Positions 21,821-32,591 of a DNA stretch of 64,000 bases are shown here, in pieces. Position numbers and translations under genes: made by a program. The stretch comes from a bacterium (GTDB taxonomy: Bacteria; SAR324; XYD2-FULL-50-16): assembly GCA_024275165.1 (NCBI GenBank), contig JAJRZQ010000012.1, positions 62,001-126,000 on the forward strand, read 5' to 3'. Under the pieces are notes generated by a model. That model searched no databases and had not been told where the DNA came from. It saw only the letters and a list, made by a program, of their open reading frames with translations. Numbering within the stretch: position 1 is the stretch's first letter; every line of letters begins with the position of its first letter.

Positions 21821-22666
21821 TCACCTCGTCAAGGGGGAGCTTGAAGAAAATTCCTCGTTCAAAAAAAGGCCCAAGGCCTCGCCTCGGTGGGTGAAAATCG
21901 CTTTATAGTCTTGTATGTTCGGGGCCGCTTGCAGGTGAATGCCGCTGAATTGCTCGATTTGCTGAATGGAGAGGGCTTTGAGCCTCGCCAGTTCCAAAAT
22001 CGCCATAAAGGTTAAGATCACTTCGGATTTGTTGGTTTGCTGGGAGACTAAATCCCAAAAGGTGCCCCCTTCGCCGGGAATGAATTGATCGAGGAGTTCT
22101 AAGATTTTTTCTTCAATGCTTTTTGTCTCGTGGGTGATCTCATGGGGTTTTTTGAAACCCTCGCGGGAGGTAACCCCTTGGAAGGCTTGCAAGAGGGCGT
22201 ATACAGAGAGGTCGAATTGAAGTTCTGCTTGGTCCTGGGCAGCGGTGGCGGTGTAAACGGGCCTGGTGAAGAGGTCTCTGCCGAGGAGGGGCCTTTGCCG
22301 TAGTTGCTCGGCCAGACCTTGAAATACCTCATAAAGAATGAGCTTTCTGCGCAGCGCTTCTTCAGGGTCGAGGAGTTCTCCTTCTTCTTCGGGCTCGGCT
22401 AAGCGGGGGAGGAGCCGGCGGGATTTGATCCAGATCAGGGTGCTGGCCAGGTCTAAAAACTCCACCGCCACCTCAAAGTCAAAGACTTCGATTTGCTGTA
22501 GGTAATCAAGGTAGGGGGCGCAGATTTCAGAAAGCTGAATATTGTGAATCTCCAGCTTTTGCTTGCGAATCAGTTCCAACAGCAGGGCTAGGGGGCCGTC
22601 AAAAGCCTTTTGATGAACCTCCAACAGGTCCATAAAGTTGAGTTGCTGGGGGTTTGTCTGGGGCAT
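21821..22666 (-). CDS. scpA: segregation and condensation protein A
   Basis: FDGPLALLLELIRKQKLEIHNIQLSEI...YLDYLQ...FLDLASTLIWIKSRRLLP; C-terminal winged-helix-like VILTFMAILELARLKAL. Confidence 0.9.
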   Translation of the reverse strand: MPQTNPQQLNFMDLLEVHQKAFDGPLALLLELIRKQKLEIHNIQLSEICAPYLDYLQQIEVFDFEVAVEFLDLASTLIWIKSRRLLPRLAEPEEEGELLDPEEALRRKLILYEVFQGLAEQLRQRPLLGRDLFTRPVYTATAAQDQAELQFDLSVYALLQAFQGVTSREGFKKPHEITHETKSIEEKILELLDQFIPGEGGTFWDLVSQQTNKSEVILTFMAILELARLKALSIQQIEQFSGIHLQAAPNIQDYKAIFTHRGEALGLFLNEEFSSSSPLTR

Positions 22667-22886
22667 GAGGAAGTATTAAAAGGGTCTAAGGTTCTAAACT
22701 ATAGCCTTGCTGAGGCGAATGGCAAAGCAAAAATTGAAGAAAGGCCCATTTACTTTTGCCTCTGATTCGGGTAAGGTTTTCAATTGTATTCAAGAGTACA
22801 AAAATTGACCTTTGCTTGCCTCTCAACTTCTGGGAGGCTCCGCTATTTTAAGCCTAAACGCCCCTTTCTCAGGACTTAGAGCGCAC

Positions 22887-25800
22887 ATGAACCAATCGAA
22901 ATTCGGCCTTCCCGCCGCGCAAGGGCTTTATAACCCCGCCTATGAAAAGGATGCCTGCGGGGTCGGCATGATCACCAATATCAGTGGGGAACGCTCTCAC
23001 GAGATCGTTGCCAAGGGCATGGAAATCCTAAAAAACCTAGAGCATCGCGGTGCTGCCGGCTCAGACCCGAAAGCGGGCGACGGCGCGGGTATTTTGACCC
23101 AACTCCCCACCCGCTACTTTCAAGAGGTGGTAAAAAAAGAGGCGGGCTTTGACCTGCCCGAAGTCGGTGAATATGGCGTGGGGCAGGTCTTTATGCCCAA
23201 GGATGAAGAAGAGATAACCACCATCCAGCGGCTCTTTGAGCGCTACACCGCCGAAGAGGGACAAGAGATTTTAGGTTGGAGACGAGTCCCCACCGACAAC
23301 ACCTGTCTTTCGGAGCGCATGCTCTATCGTGAGCCCGCCGTGTTTCAGGTCTTCATTCAACGGAAAATCGACAAGGTGGAAGACTTTGAACGCAAGCTAT
23401 ATGTGATCCGCCGTTTAGTGGAAAAAGCGGTGGCCAATTCCGACTTGGTCGATAAATCCTTTTTTTATATTTGTTCCTTATCGGTCAATACGATTGTGTA
23501 TAAAGGGATGTTTTTAGCCTATCAGCTGGAACAATACTACCTCGACCTGCAAGCGGAAAACTTTGTCAGCGCGATTGCCTTGGTACACCAACGCTACTCG
23601 ACCAATACCTTTCCCACCTGGGGTTTGGCCCAACCCTTTCGTTTCATTGCCCATAACGGCGAGATCAATACCCTAAGGGGCAATATCAATTGGTCGAGAA
23701 GCCGAGAGACGATTTTTGCCGCCGATTACTTTGGGGACGACATGAAAAAGTTATTGCCCATTATTGTAGAGGGCGGCTCGGACTCGGCGAGTTTTGACAA
23801 TTTTTTCGAGATTTTGGTTTCCGCCGGGCGCAACCTCCCTCATTCCTTTGCCATGATGGTTCCCGAAGCTTGGGAAAAGGGGATCGAAGATGAGGATGTA
23901 CGCGGTTTTTACGAATACCACTCTGCCTTGATGGAACCCTGGGACGGCCCGGCGGCGATAATCTTTACCGACGGCACCCGGATTGGGGGCGGTTTGGATC
24001 GAAACGGCCTGCGGCCCATTCGTTATGTGGAAACCTTAGACGGTTATTTGATCATGGCCTCTGAGGTCGGGGTGTTGCCTGTCGAAATCGACAACATCAA
24101 ACAAAAAGGCCGCCTCGGCCCGGGGATGATGCTTTTGATCGATACCGATGAGGGCAAGGTGACTTACAACGAGGCGCTGAAAAAAGAGATCTCCCTGCAA
24201 CAGCCTTACAAACGCTGGGTGGAAGAACAAAAAATCAGCCTAGAAAAGCTGCCCACGCCGCCGAATGTGAGCCAGCCGAATTATGGCAAGCTGCGCTTGC
24301 AACAGCGGGTGTTCCAATACACCTATGAAGAATTGATTCGCCTGATCAAACCCATGGCGGAAAAAGGGGAAGAGGCAACCTATTCGATGGGGAACGATGT
24401 CCCCTTAGCGGTTTTAAGCAAGGGGAATAAACTTTTATTCAATTACTTCAAACAGGTTTTCGCTCAGGTCACCAACCCGGCAATCGATCCGATTCGCGAA
24501 GAGTTGGTGATGTCGCTGAAGTGTCAGATCGGCGGCGGGTATAATATATTGGATGAAAGCCCTGTGCTTTGCCGCATGTTGGAGGTGGACCACCCTATTT
24601 TAACCAACAGCGAACTGGAGCAATTTCGTTATATCGATCACTCCGGGTTTCGCTCCCAAGTGGTGAGCACTCTGTTTAATATAGAGGAGTGGACCTTAAA
24701 AGAAGCCTTGGACGACCTACGCCGTCGCGCCGAAGCGGCGGTGGATTCGGGTTGTCGGCTGCTGATCCTCAGTGATCGCAAGGGAGACCGGGACCATGCC
24801 CCTCTTCCCTCCTTAATGGCGGTGGCGGCGGTGCATCATTATTTGATCCACAAGGGCAAACGGGGAAAGATCGGTTTGATTGTGGAATCCGGTGAAGTGC
24901 GTGAGGTGCATCACTTTGCTTTATTGCTCGGTTATGGCGCCGGAGCGATCAACCCCTACCTCGCCTTGGAATCCATCACGCAAATGGAAGTCTCCGGTGA
25001 ACTGCCCGGGGGGCTGGACAGCCAAAGAGCGCAGCAAAATTATATCAAGGCGGTACACAAGGGGTTGAAAAAGATTTTCTCTAAAATGGGGATTTCGACT
25101 CTCTTGAGTTATCAAGGGGCGCAGATTTTTGAAGCGATTGGCTTAAGCCAAGAACTGATTGAGGAGTGTTTTGTCGGCACGCACTCCGTGGTGGGGGGGG
25201 TCGGGCTGAAGGAACTTGAAGAAGAGATCAAACGACGCCACCATCGGGCCCACGCCTCAGAAGCACGCAACTTCTTAAAGCTGTTGACCGCGGGGGATTA
25301 CGCCTGGCGTAGCCAGGGGGAGTTTCACGGGTATAACCCCGAAACCATCACCCTGTTGCAACGGGCAACCGCTGGGGAGGGGAACTATGAGATATTCAAC
25401 CAATTTAGCGAGCTTATCGACAAGGGGCCGTACCAGGCCTTGCGGCATCTAATCCGCATTGATACCTCCTCCTGCGAAGCCGTTCCCTTAGAGGAGGTGG
25501 AAAGCGAAGAGGCTTTATTTAAACGCTTTGTGACGGGGGCCATGTCCATTGGCAGCATCAGCCGAGAAGCCCATGAAACCTTAGCGATCGCCATGAATCG
25601 CCTGGGCGGGAAGTCCAACAGTGGCGAGGGGGGGGAAGACCCCTCTCGCTATATATTAGAGCCCAATGGAGACTCGCGTCGCAGTGCCATCAAGCAGGTG
25701 GCCAGTGGGCGTTTTGGGGTGACCAGCGAATACCTGGTCAATGCCGATGAATTGCAGATTAAGGTGGCCCAAGGGGCCAAACCGGGCGAAGGGGGGCAGT

Positions 25801-27410
25801 TGCCCGGGTTTAAGGTCGATGAGTACATTGGGCGCATTCGCCACACCATTCCCGGGGTGACCTTAATTTCGCCCCCTCCGCATCACGACATCTATTCGAT
25901 TGAAGATCTGGCGCAGTTGATTTTTGATTTGAAAAACGCCAATCACAAGGCAAGGATCAATGTCAAACTGGTGGCTGAAACCGGGGTCGGCACCGTTGCC
26001 GCTGGAGTCGCCAAGGCGAGGGCGGATATTGTCACCATCGCGGGGCACGACGGGGGGACCGGAGCCAGCCCGGCGACCAGCATCAAGCATGCGGGCCTTC
26101 CCTGGGAGATCGGGCTGGCAGAAACCCAGCAAACCTTGGTGCTCAACAACCTCCGCAGTCAAATTCGGGTGCAGGTGGACGGTCAGATTAAAACGGGCCG
26201 CGAGGTGGTGATTGCCGCCTTGCTGGGCGGGGAAGAGTTTGGTTTTGCCACCAGCGCCTTAATCGTTTTGGGCTGCATCATGATGCGCAAGTGTCACCTG
26301 AACACCTGCCCTGTTGGGGTAGCCACTCAGGATAAGGAACTGCGAGCCCATTTTAAGGGAACCCCCGAAGCGGTCATTCATTTCTTTACCTTCATTGCTA
26401 GGCAAGTGCGAGAGATCATGGCCCAGCTCGGGGTGCGAAAATTCGATGAATTAATAGGGCAAACCCAGCTTTTAAAGCCGATTGAGCAGATTGATGAGGA
26501 AATCTGGAAAGCGAAAAATCTGAACTTTTCCAAACTTTTTTACAAGCCCGAGGCCCAAGACGGGGTTTATAATAATATCGCTCGACCAAAGCATAATCTG
26601 GATGGAATTTTAGACCAGGAATTGATTTTAAGGGCGACCCCGGCTTTAGAAGAGGGGAAGAATGTAGAATTCAAGCAAGAGATTCGCAACCGCAACCGAA
26701 CCACCGGCACCATGCTTGGGAGCGAGGTGACGCGCCGCTTTGGCGGCGCGGGCTTGCCCGATGACACGATTAAGGTGAATTTCTTTGGCACCGCGGGGCA
26801 AAGCTTCGGGGCTTTTATTCCCCAAGGGGTCAGCTTAAACTTGCGGGGGGACGCAAACGACTATGTGGGCAAGGGTTTAAGCGGGGGCAAAATTATCATC
26901 GCCAGCCCGGAACAGAGCAGGTGGAAGGCGAGCGCCAACATGATTGCCGGCAATACCCTGCTTTACGGCGCTACCAGCGGTGAGGCCTACTTCTCTGGGC
27001 TCGTAGGGGAGCGCTTTGCCGTGCGCAACTCCGGCGCCATCGCGGTAGCTGAGGGCTGCGGCGACCATGGTTGTGAATACATGACCGGGGGCGTGGTGGT
27101 GATTCTAGGCGAAACGGGGAAAAACTTCGCCGCAGGCATGTCGGGCGGTTTTGCCTTTGTTTATGATCGGCATAAACAATTTAAGAAGCGCTGCAATCAA
27201 TCCATGGTCGATTTCGAGGTGGTGACAGAAGAACAGCATTGCAACCTGCTCAAAGAATTGATCGAAAACCATTTGAAATACACGGGCTCGAAACGAGCGG
27301 CTTTTTTACTGGAAAATTGGAAAAAGAATTTAAGCGATTTTGTGATGGTGATTCCCTTGGAGTATCGGAAGATCATGGCAAGAGAGTACTTAAAAAATAA
27401 ATTGGCCTAA
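22887..27410 (+). CDS. gltB: glutamate synthase large subunit
   Basis: KDACGVGMITN catalytic Cys; LEHRGAAGSDPKAGDGAG; GGKSNSGEGGEDP; C-terminal glucan-like repeat. ATG at 22887 preferred over listed 22812. Confidence 0.95.
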   Translation: MNQSKFGLPAAQGLYNPAYEKDACGVGMITNISGERSHEIVAKGMEILKNLEHRGAAGSDPKAGDGAGILTQLPTRYFQEVVKKEAGFDLPEVGEYGVGQVFMPKDEEEITTIQRLFERYTAEEGQEILGWRRVPTDNTCLSERMLYREPAVFQVFIQRKIDKVEDFERKLYVIRRLVEKAVANSDLVDKSFFYICSLSVNTIVYKGMFLAYQLEQYYLDLQAENFVSAIALVHQRYSTNTFPTWGLAQPFRFIAHNGEINTLRGNINWSRSRETIFAADYFGDDMKKLLPIIVEGGSDSASFDNFFEILVSAGRNLPHSFAMMVPEAWEKGIEDEDVRGFYEYHSALMEPWDGPAAIIFTDGTRIGGGLDRNGLRPIRYVETLDGYLIMASEVGVLPVEIDNIKQKGRLGPGMMLLIDTDEGKVTYNEALKKEISLQQPYKRWVEEQKISLEKLPTPPNVSQPNYGKLRLQQRVFQYTYEELIRLIKPMAEKGEEATYSMGNDVPLAVLSKGNKLLFNYFKQVFAQVTNPAIDPIREELVMSLKCQIGGGYNILDESPVLCRMLEVDHPILTNSELEQFRYIDHSGFRSQVVSTLFNIEEWTLKEALDDLRRRAEAAVDSGCRLLILSDRKGDRDHAPLPSLMAVAAVHHYLIHKGKRGKIGLIVESGEVREVHHFALLLGYGAGAINPYLALESITQMEVSGELPGGLDSQRAQQNYIKAVHKGLKKIFSKMGISTLLSYQGAQIFEAIGLSQELIEECFVGTHSVVGGVGLKELEEEIKRRHHRAHASEARNFLKLLTAGDYAWRSQGEFHGYNPETITLLQRATAGEGNYEIFNQFSELIDKGPYQALRHLIRIDTSSCEAVPLEEVESEEALFKRFVTGAMSIGSISREAHETLAIAMNRLGGKSNSGEGGEDPSRYILEPNGDSRRSAIKQVASGRFGVTSEYLVNADELQIKVAQGAKPGEGGQLPGFKVDEYIGRIRHTIPGVTLISPPPHHDIYSIEDLAQLIFDLKNANHKARINVKLVAETGVGTVAAGVAKARADIVTIAGHDGGTGASPATSIKHAGLPWEIGLAETQQTLVLNNLRSQIRVQVDGQIKTGREVVIAALLGGEEFGFATSALIVLGCIMMRKCHLNTCPVGVATQDKELRAHFKGTPEAVIHFFTFIARQVREIMAQLGVRKFDELIGQTQLLKPIEQIDEEIWKAKNLNFSKLFYKPEAQDGVYNNIARPKHNLDGILDQELILRATPALEEGKNVEFKQEIRNRNRTTGTMLGSEVTRRFGGAGLPDDTIKVNFFGTAGQSFGAFIPQGVSLNLRGDANDYVGKGLSGGKIIIASPEQSRWKASANMIAGNTLLYGATSGEAYFSGLVGERFAVRNSGAIAVAEGCGDHGCEYMTGGVVVILGETGKNFAAGMSGGFAFVYDRHKQFKKRCNQSMVDFEVVTEEQHCNLLKELIENHLKYTGSKRAAFLLENWKKNLSDFVMVIPLEYRKIMAREYLKNKLA

Positions 27411-27419
27411 GGGATAAAG

Positions 27420-28847
27420 ATGGGAAAACCAACGGGTTTTTTAGAGTATGGCAGAGAAAACCTCAAAAAGCAGGCCGTTGAAGATCGGACCCAGCATTGG
27501 GGGGAGTTTGAAGAGGGGATTACGCCACGCAGATTGCACACGCAAGCGGCGCGCTGCATGGATTGCGGGGTTCCTTTTTGCAACTTCGGTTGCCCGGTGC
27601 AAAATTTGATCCCCGAGTTTAACGAATACATCTATGCGGATCAATGGCGCGCGGCCTACGGCACCTTGCAAAGTACCAACAACTTTCCTGAATTTACCGG
27701 CAGGGTTTGCCCCGCCCCCTGTGAGTCGGCCTGTTGCGCCGGCTTGGTCGTGGACCCGGTAGCCATTAAACTGGTGGAAAAAACCATCATTGAGCGCGCC
27801 TTTGAAGAGGGCTGGGTCAAATCCAACCTAGGGGGCCAAAAAAGCGGGGTGAAGATCGCGGTAATCGGTTCGGGGCCGTCGGGGCTGGCCGCTGCCGTGC
27901 AATTGAACCTAGCGGGCCATGAGGTAACGGTTTTTGAGAAAAACGAGGTTTTAGGGGGGCTGCTGGCCTTGGGTATTCCTGATTTCAAATTGGAAAAACA
28001 CATTATCGAGCGCCGGATCGAAATCATGCGCCAAAGCGGGATTGAGTTTAAGACCCAGGCCCAGGTTGGGAGGAACCTGCCGACCCAAGAGGTCTTGGAC
28101 TCTTTTGCTTATCTGTGCCTCTGTGGGGGGGCCGAGCGACCCAACGACCTGCCCAATCGCCCTCCAAACCTAGCGGGGATTCACCAGGCAATGGATTTCT
28201 TATCCCAGCAAAACCGCCGTGTTGGGGGTCGGGCCGTGGGGGAGGCGGAGATTTTAGCCAAGGGCAAACATGTAATCGTACTCGGTGGAGGGGATACCGG
28301 CGCGGACTGCGTGGGTACCAGTATTCGCCAAGGGGCCAAGTCGGTTACCCAAATCGAGATTTTACCCAAACCCCCGCTCAATCGAACCGAAGACAACCCC
28401 TGGCCCGAATACCCTAGAACCTTTAAGGTCGCTTCCAGTCATGAAGAAGGCTGTAGCCGTTTGTTTTCGACCAAAACAGCCGAGTTTATCGGTTTGGAAA
28501 AAGTCGAAAAGGTGAGCTGTATCGAGGTGAACTGGGAAAAAGACAGCGAGGGGAAATGGCAAGTGAGCGATAAGCCCGGTACGGAGTTTGAACTCCAGGC
28601 GGATTTGGTTTTACTGGCCATTGGTTTTGCCGGCCCGATCCAAGAAGGGCTGATTGCCGATTTGGGTTTGGAGTTCGATTCTCGCGGCAATGTGCAGACC
28701 CATAACCACCAAACAAGCCATGAAAGGGTTTTTGCCGCTGGGGATATGGCCACGGGGCAATCTTTGGTGGTGCGGGCGATCTATTCGGGTCGCAGCATGG
28801 CAAAAGCCGTGGATACGGCGATTAAAGGTCACAGTCATTTGAGTTAA
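27420..28847 (+). CDS. gltD: glutamate synthase small subunit
   Basis: CMDCGVPFCNFGCPVQNLIPEFN; GRVCPAPCESAC; GSGPSGLAAA; adjacent to gltB. Confidence 0.95.
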   Translation: MGKPTGFLEYGRENLKKQAVEDRTQHWGEFEEGITPRRLHTQAARCMDCGVPFCNFGCPVQNLIPEFNEYIYADQWRAAYGTLQSTNNFPEFTGRVCPAPCESACCAGLVVDPVAIKLVEKTIIERAFEEGWVKSNLGGQKSGVKIAVIGSGPSGLAAAVQLNLAGHEVTVFEKNEVLGGLLALGIPDFKLEKHIIERRIEIMRQSGIEFKTQAQVGRNLPTQEVLDSFAYLCLCGGAERPNDLPNRPPNLAGIHQAMDFLSQQNRRVGGRAVGEAEILAKGKHVIVLGGGDTGADCVGTSIRQGAKSVTQIEILPKPPLNRTEDNPWPEYPRTFKVASSHEEGCSRLFSTKTAEFIGLEKVEKVSCIEVNWEKDSEGKWQVSDKPGTEFELQADLVLLAIGFAGPIQEGLIADLGLEFDSRGNVQTHNHQTSHERVFAAGDMATGQSLVVRAIYSGRSMAKAVDTAIKGHSHLS

Positions 28848-28849
28848 AC

Positions 28850-29836
28850 ATGACCCTACAACTTACCAAGCGGCCCCGCCGCAACCGTCGAAGCGCGACC
28901 CTTCGGGCTTTGCTTCAAGAACATCATTTAAGTCTAAACGATTTGGTGATGCCGCTTTTTGTGGTGGAAGGGGAAGATATTGCCCAAGAAGTGGCCTCCA
29001 TGCCCCGTATTTTTCGCTATTCTTTAGATCGTTTAATCGCCGAATGCAAAGAGCTTTGGGCTTTAGGCATCAAGGCGGTGGTGCTGTTTCCCGCCTTGGA
29101 GGATGCCTTAAAAGATAAATACGGCAAGGAATCCTTAAACCAGCAGGGTCTGTATCAAAGGGCTTTGCGGGCGGTAAAGCAGGCCGTGCCCGAAATGCTG
29201 GTGATCACCGATGTGGCCTTGGACCCCTATTCTTCGGACGGCCATGACGGGGTGGTGGAACAAGGAGAGATTTTAAACGATGTGACCGTAGAAATCCTCG
29301 CTCAGATGGCGGTCTCTCAGGCACGAGCGGGCGCGGATATTATCGCCCCCTCCGACATGATGGACGGCAGGGTCAAGGCGATTCGCCAGGCCTTGGACGA
29401 GGCGGGGTTTACCCAGGTGGGTATTTTATCCTATTCGGTCAAATACGCCTCCGCCTATTACGGCCCCTTTCGCGACGCCTTGGATTCGGCGCCGAAAGCG
29501 GGGGATAAAAAGACCTATCAAATGGATTCGGCCAATGTGCGCGAAGCGGCGATTGAGGTGGCTTTGGATATTGAGGAAGGGGCCGATATGGTGATGGTCA
29601 AGCCTGGTTTGGCTTATCTCGATGTCGTCCGCGCCGTTGCCGAGGTGAGTTCCGTGCCCGTGGCGGTGTATAATGTTTCTGGAGAATACGCCATGCTCAA
29701 CGCGGCGGCGCGGCGGGGATGGCTCGACTATCCCAAGGTGGTGACCGAAAGTCTATTGGCCTTTAAACGCGCTGGGGCTGACTTGATTTTGACCTACCAC
29801 GCTAAAGAATACGCCCAATGGCTGAAACAGGGCTAG
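28850..29836 (+). CDS. hemB: delta-aminolevulinic acid dehydratase
   Basis: RPRRNRRSATLRALLQEHHLSLNDLVMPLFVVEG; APSDMMDGRVKAIRQALD; VKPGLAYLDVVR. Confidence 0.96.
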   Translation: MTLQLTKRPRRNRRSATLRALLQEHHLSLNDLVMPLFVVEGEDIAQEVASMPRIFRYSLDRLIAECKELWALGIKAVVLFPALEDALKDKYGKESLNQQGLYQRALRAVKQAVPEMLVITDVALDPYSSDGHDGVVEQGEILNDVTVEILAQMAVSQARAGADIIAPSDMMDGRVKAIRQALDEAGFTQVGILSYSVKYASAYYGPFRDALDSAPKAGDKKTYQMDSANVREAAIEVALDIEEGADMVMVKPGLAYLDVVRAVAEVSSVPVAVYNVSGEYAMLNAAARRGWLDYPKVVTESLLAFKRAGADLILTYHAKEYAQWLKQG

Positions 29837-29839
29837 GGG

Positions 29840-30565
29840 CTAGCTTACTTCACCCCAAATCGCTCTCAAGATGTTGGGGCGGCCCGGTAGATCAAAGGTG
29901 CCGGCCCCATAGCCGATTTGTTCGACTCGCATCAAGGGGAGTCCGGGCAAAAACTCATCCACGAAATGTTTGGCTAGGGCTGCCCCTGTGGGGGTGGCCA
30001 GTTCAAAAGGGAGGTCACCCCCTTGCAGGGGGATGCCCTTTAGGAGTTCTAAACTCGCAGGCGCCGGCACGGGGTAAATTCCATGCTGGCAATTGAGTTG
30101 CCCCTGGCCCACCGTGATTGGGCTGGCGAGGATGCGGCTCGGCTGGAGCGCTGCCAAGGCAAGGCATACTCCGACAATATCCAACAGGGAATCAGCGGCG
30201 CCAACTTCGTGAAAATGTACCTCTTCGGGGTCAATTCCGTGAATCTTTCCCTCGGCTAGAGCCAGAAGATAAAAAACTTGAATGGCGTTGTCTTTTGCTT
30301 CTTTAGAAAAATCACCCTTTTCGATGAGGGATTTTAAGCTTCTGTAGCTCCCATGCCGTACCTGGGGCCAGGGCTGGGCAAGGTTTAAGCGCAACCCCCG
30401 CACCCCTTGTTTCATCTGGGGGCGAAATGTCAGGGCGAACTCGCCCACTCCTAAGCTGTTGAGCCCTTCGAGGATGGGCCTCGGGTCTACCCCGAGGCTG
30501 ACGAGGGCGGAGAAGGTCATATCTCCGGCAATGCCGGAAAAGAGATCGAGATAGAGGATTTTCAA
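29840..30565 (-). CDS. LarC1-like (DUF111) nickel-pincer cofactor protein, TTG start, no LarC2 part
   Basis: LKILYLDLFSGIAGDMTFSALVSLGVDP; GKIHGIDPEEVHFHEVGAADSLLDIVG; ATPTGAAL; ends RPNILRAIWGEVS*. TTG at 30563-30565 overlaps upstream TGA. Confidence 0.82.
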   Translation of the reverse strand: MKILYLDLFSGIAGDMTFSALVSLGVDPRPILEGLNSLGVGEFALTFRPQMKQGVRGLRLNLAQPWPQVRHGSYRSLKSLIEKGDFSKEAKDNAIQVFYLLALAEGKIHGIDPEEVHFHEVGAADSLLDIVGVCLALAALQPSRILASPITVGQGQLNCQHGIYPVPAPASLELLKGIPLQGGDLPFELATPTGAALAKHFVDEFLPGLPLMRVEQIGYGAGTFDLPGRPNILRAIWGEVS

Positions 30566-30996
30566 GCTTGGTTGGAGTTGGCTAAGAGTTGATTGCGTTG
30601 TTGCATGAGGGTAAAGATATCCTCGGTCCAGGTTTGGAGGTTTTCTTCTGTTTGGTGGTTGAACCGGAACCAAATGCGAATATGGGTGAGTTTGGATTGC
30701 TCCTTAACCGAAAAGTTCGTGTCCGCAATGGCGACTAAAACCAGCTGGGTATAGATTTTTATTAGGTCTTCTTGGGTTAGGCCTTCGGGAATTCGTTGCA
30801 GCCCCGGCAAGTCGGTTGGTAGTTTTAAGATTTGTTTGATCCGCGCCTGATCTTTTAAGTTAAGAAAATGCAAAGCGAGGATCAAGTAATCCAATTCGGC
30901 TTCATGGATGATTCCATCGGCCTTAATCACCGAAACCAAAAGCTGGGCATACCAGAATTTTTGTTCTTCGTTAAAATGTTGAATGGCGAGATGCAT
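30562..30996 (-). CDS. TerB-like (tellurite resistance TerB family) protein
   Basis: HFNEEQKFWYAQLLVSVIKADGIIHEAELDYL...LVLVAIADTNFSVKEQSKL helical repeat. Confidence 0.6.
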   Translation of the reverse strand: MHLAIQHFNEEQKFWYAQLLVSVIKADGIIHEAELDYLILALHFLNLKDQARIKQILKLPTDLPGLQRIPEGLTQEDLIKIYTQLVLVAIADTNFSVKEQSKLTHIRIWFRFNHQTEENLQTWTEDIFTLMQQRNQLLANSNQA

Positions 30997-31114
30997 AAAT
31001 GACCTGATGGATTAAAAAGGAATCGTAAAAACTTGTCTTTCTTTTACAATTCTGCTTTTAAAAAAGCATAAAATTTTTTATTGTAATGAATCAACCGTAA
31101 ATACAAAGCATATC

Positions 31115-32194
31115 TTGAAAAAAACCCCCCTTAACTCTTGGCACCACCAAGCCGGTGCCCGCATGGTGGACTTCTCCGGCTGGGAGATGCCCGTACAATA
31201 CCAAGGTATTATCGCCGAACACAAAGCAACCCGCGCCCGGGCGGGCCTTTTTGATGTCAGTCACATGGGTGAGATTTTACTCACCGGCAAAGACGCCTTA
31301 TCCAACCTGCAGCGCCTGCTCCCCAACGACCCCTCGAAGTTAGCGCTCGGGCAGGCGCAATATTCTCCCTTGCTTTATGACAATGCGACGGTAGTCGATG
31401 ATTTGAGTGTATATAAACTAGCGGAAGAAAAATACCTTCTTTGCGTAAATTGCTCGAATAAAGATAAGGATTTTGCTTGGGTCCGGCAAAATCTACAGGG
31501 GGATTGCCTGGCCCAAGATGTATCCGATCAATATGGGCAAATCGCCCTGCAAGGGCCGGAGGCGGTAGAAATCCTGCAAAAGGCCTTGGGTTTTGACTTA
31601 ATGAGCTTGAAATATTGGTGGTTCACCTCTTTTACCTGGGAGGGAGCAGAACTGCTGATTGCCCGCATGGGCTATACGGGGGAAAAGGGTTGTGAGATTT
31701 TTTGCCCCTCCGGGGTGACCCGCAAACTCTGGGAAGCGATTTTAGCGGCGGGAGAACCTTGCGGGTTGGTTCCCGTGGGGCTCGGTGCCCGGGATACCTT
31801 GAGAATGGAGGTGGCCTACCCGCTTTACGGTCAAGAGCTCGACGACCGGCGCCATGTGCTGGGGGCGAATGTGACTCGTTTTTTAAAGCTTGACAAGCCC
31901 CAAGACTTTATCGGTAAGCAGGCCCTGCAAGCGGGAAATAACCCCGAGCGCTTGATCTACCTTGTGTTGGAAGAAAAAGGTATTCCCCGTCCCCATTACC
32001 CCCTTTTAAACCTCGCGGGGCAAAGAGTGGGCGAGGTGACCAGCGGAACCTATTCCCCTAGTTTGGGGCAAGGAATCGCGATTGCCTACGCGCGAGAAGA
32101 AGAGGCAAGTCAGGCTGAATATTTAATTGAGATCCGTGGCAAGGGGCTGAAGGCCCGCCGGATTCAACCCCCCTTTTATCACCCCAGTAAATAG
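31115..32194 (+). CDS. gcvT: glycine cleavage system aminomethyltransferase
   Basis: [41 protein letters not shown] start inferred. Confidence 0.95.
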   Translation: MKKTPLNSWHHQAGARMVDFSGWEMPVQYQGIIAEHKATRARAGLFDVSHMGEILLTGKDALSNLQRLLPNDPSKLALGQAQYSPLLYDNATVVDDLSVYKLAEEKYLLCVNCSNKDKDFAWVRQNLQGDCLAQDVSDQYGQIALQGPEAVEILQKALGFDLMSLKYWWFTSFTWEGAELLIARMGYTGEKGCEIFCPSGVTRKLWEAILAAGEPCGLVPVGLGARDTLRMEVAYPLYGQELDDRRHVLGANVTRFLKLDKPQDFIGKQALQAGNNPERLIYLVLEEKGIPRPHYPLLNLAGQRVGEVTSGTYSPSLGQGIAIAYAREEEASQAEYLIEIRGKGLKARRIQPPFYHPSK

Positions 32195-32201
32195 AGGCTG
32201 C

Positions 32202-32591
32202 ATGGAAACGCGTCACGAATTGAAATATACGAAAGAACATGAATGGGTATTGATCGAAGGGAATCAGCTTACCTTAGGCATCACCGATTTTGCCCAGTCC
32301 CAATTGGGCGATATTGTATTTGTGGAATTGCCGGAAGTGGGCACCTTAGTGGATGCCCATGAAGCGGTGGGTAATATTGAATCGGTCAAGGCGGTGAGTG
32401 AGGTCTTTTGCCCTCTCGCGGGGGAAATTTTAGCCATCAACAAAGAGTTGGAAGATGCCCCGGAACGAGTCAACACCGCTTGTTATGATGAAGGTTGGAT
32501 CATTCGCTTTAAAGCGGAAGAGTCCGATATTACAGAAGCGGATCTGATGGATGAAGAGGAATATTTAGCCTATGCCAAGGCGCAGGAATGA
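32202..32591 (+). CDS. gcvH: glycine cleavage system H protein
   Basis: YTKEHEWVLIEGNQLTLGITDFAQSQLGDIVFVELPEVG; NIESVKAVSEVFCPLAGE lipoyl-lysine motif. Confidence 0.96.
   Translation: METRHELKYTKEHEWVLIEGNQLTLGITDFAQSQLGDIVFVELPEVGTLVDAHEAVGNIESVKAVSEVFCPLAGEILAINKELEDAPERVNTACYDEGWIIRFKAEESDITEADLMDEEEYLAYAKAQE

Noticed and set aside
30997-31114. Possible glycine riboswitch upstream of gcvT
   Set aside because: Gap is only about 118 nt, A/T-rich, without recognisable tandem aptamer motifs.
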